A stretch of 47,572 bases of DNA, taken from the NCBI GenBank assembly GCA_045595395.1, contig JAZOAH010000009.1:1-47572 (forward strand). Reading direction: 5' to 3'. The stretch is from CAKSHC01 sp045595395 (GTDB taxonomy: Bacteria; Bacillota; Clostridia; Oscillospirales; UMGS1783). This document shows, piece by piece, positions 47,317 to 47,572 of this stretch. The notes below the pieces were generated by a model. It saw only the letters and a list, made by a program, of their open reading frames with translations, had not been told where the DNA came from and did not search any database. The number at the start of each line of letters is the position of its first letter. Position 1 is the stretch's first letter. The translations under genes were made by a program, and so were the position numbers.

Positions 47317-47434
47317 GGAGTTTCCTTTCTTGGGCTCGGAAGAAAAAAGCATCCGCCCCGCGTATCTTCAAAGACCTAACGATACGCGGACGAATGCTGA
47401 ACATTCCTACCCGGTGGTAGTGATTCAATTACAT
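47317..47434 (-). promoter_or_regulatory. Attenuator-like leader of pnuC
   Basis: From the predicted start near 47434 the leader first forms CTACC/GGTAG and GAATG/CATTC hairpins. Then comes a long GC-rich stem (47397-47381 with 47366-47349, 9-bp core plus outer pairs) directly followed by T6 (47348-47343): an intrinsic terminator 27 nt before the ATG. The GAATG/CATTC hairpin uses bases of the terminator's 5' arm, so the two exclude each other. I do not recognise a known riboswitch class. Confidence 0.65.
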
Positions 47435-47440
47435 GGATAT

Positions 47441-47469
47441 ATCATAGCACATTTTACTGCATCTGTCAA
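47441..47469 (-). promoter_or_regulatory. Promoter of pnuC
   Basis: On the minus strand: consensus -35 TTGACA (47469-47464), 17-bp spacer, -10 TATGAT (47446-47441). Confidence 0.88.
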
Positions 47470-47483
47470 GAGGCAATTGCGCT

Positions 47484-47572
47484 TTATTTCGGTTCCTGCC
47501 CATTTCCGTTGGTGTCGTGGCTTTGGGGTTCCCGCTCATTCTGACGTTCCATCTTGATCTCCCAATGGATGA
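47484..47572 (-). CDS. C-terminal end of an unidentified protein (partial)
   Basis: An open frame enters from the window edge on the minus strand and ends with TAA at 47484-47486. It encodes about 28 residues, beginning with HWEIKMERQ and continuing with a polar Asn/Gln/Glu/Pro tail. This looks like a disordered C-terminus. The pnuC promoter begins 15 bp after the stop, which supports a real gene end here. Too little is visible to name the family. Confidence 0.45.
   Translation of the reverse strand, partial: IHWEIKMERQNEREPQSHDTNGNGQEPK

Noticed and set aside
47381..47434. T-box or TPP riboswitch before pnuC
   Set aside because: The T-box core AGGGTGG..CCGCG and the TPP motifs CUGAGA and ACCUGA are absent. 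Only a generic terminator with competing hairpins can be supported.

Overview
The window looks like chromosomal DNA of a GC-rich Gram-positive anaerobe of the Bacillota, class Clostridia, most likely Oscillospirales (Oscillospiraceae or Ruminococcaceae type). The pointers are a DegV protein, RNase Y, DUF3842 and DUF3048 proteins, FemAB-type peptidoglycan aminoacyltransferases, a MscL with a zinc ribbon tail, strong Shine-Dalgarno sites, and promoters with near-consensus -35 and -10 boxes almost always 17 bp apart. This placement is inference; no rRNA or tRNA gene is present to test it. Nearly all genes are intact housekeeping, transport or cell-envelope genes. I see no phage, insertion sequence, CRISPR array or recognised defence operon.

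Layout. 1-563: 3' end of prfB. 600-2500: an AT-richer islet with an AlbA_2/ATPase regulator, a remnant of an XRE repressor, and heptamer repeats. 2526-4318: DMT transporter and DegV (minus strand). 4401-7056: a nucleosidase, PHP phosphatase and M29 aminopeptidase operon. 7113-9720: sugar-binding-type lipoprotein, PAP2 protein, MscL. 9721-10774: a hairpin-module array, a 47-codon gene and a second PHP gene. 10839-12829: glmM and a GlmU-like hexapeptide-repeat protein. 12980-19978: Pr6Pr-like membrane protein, Na/Pi cotransporter, CPBP protease, two tandem CNNM/CorC proteins, ZIP transporter, SLOG protein. 20015-22953: RNase Y behind a structured leader, and a DUF3048 lipoprotein. 23117-27896: a complete branched-chain amino acid ABC system (livJHMGF). 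27977-28722: a second AT-rich islet with a broken SLOG gene divergent from an XRE regulator. 28780-35109: small membrane proteins; the comEB-ppa-DUF3842-binding protein operon; an orphan protein; a lipoprotein and a PstS-like protein. 35144-40667: a five-gene operon of M18 aminopeptidase, threonine-aldolase-like enzyme, SDR and two FemAB proteins. 40736-47316: F420-ligase-like protein, a fused MacB-like ABC transporter, MFS transporter, and PnuC behind an attenuator-like leader. The window ends in the C-terminus of an unidentified gene.

The most unusual material is non-coding. (1) Tandem 7-bp repeats occur at three sites, each between a stop codon and a terminator. (2) Two arrays consist of tiny perfect hairpins with different stems, joined by a constant ATTTCAC connector. 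(3) A rod-like RNA of about 170 nt ends in a terminator just upstream of rny. (4) A terminator-containing leader precedes pnuC. (5) A-tracts phased at the helical repeat lie upstream of the CNNM promoter. (6) A doubled CCATATATGG palindrome sits between the XRE gene and the broken SLOG gene. (7) One promoter appears to produce a leaderless mRNA. I did not find a clearly new multi-gene system; the best candidates for something undescribed are the repeat families and the two leader RNAs.
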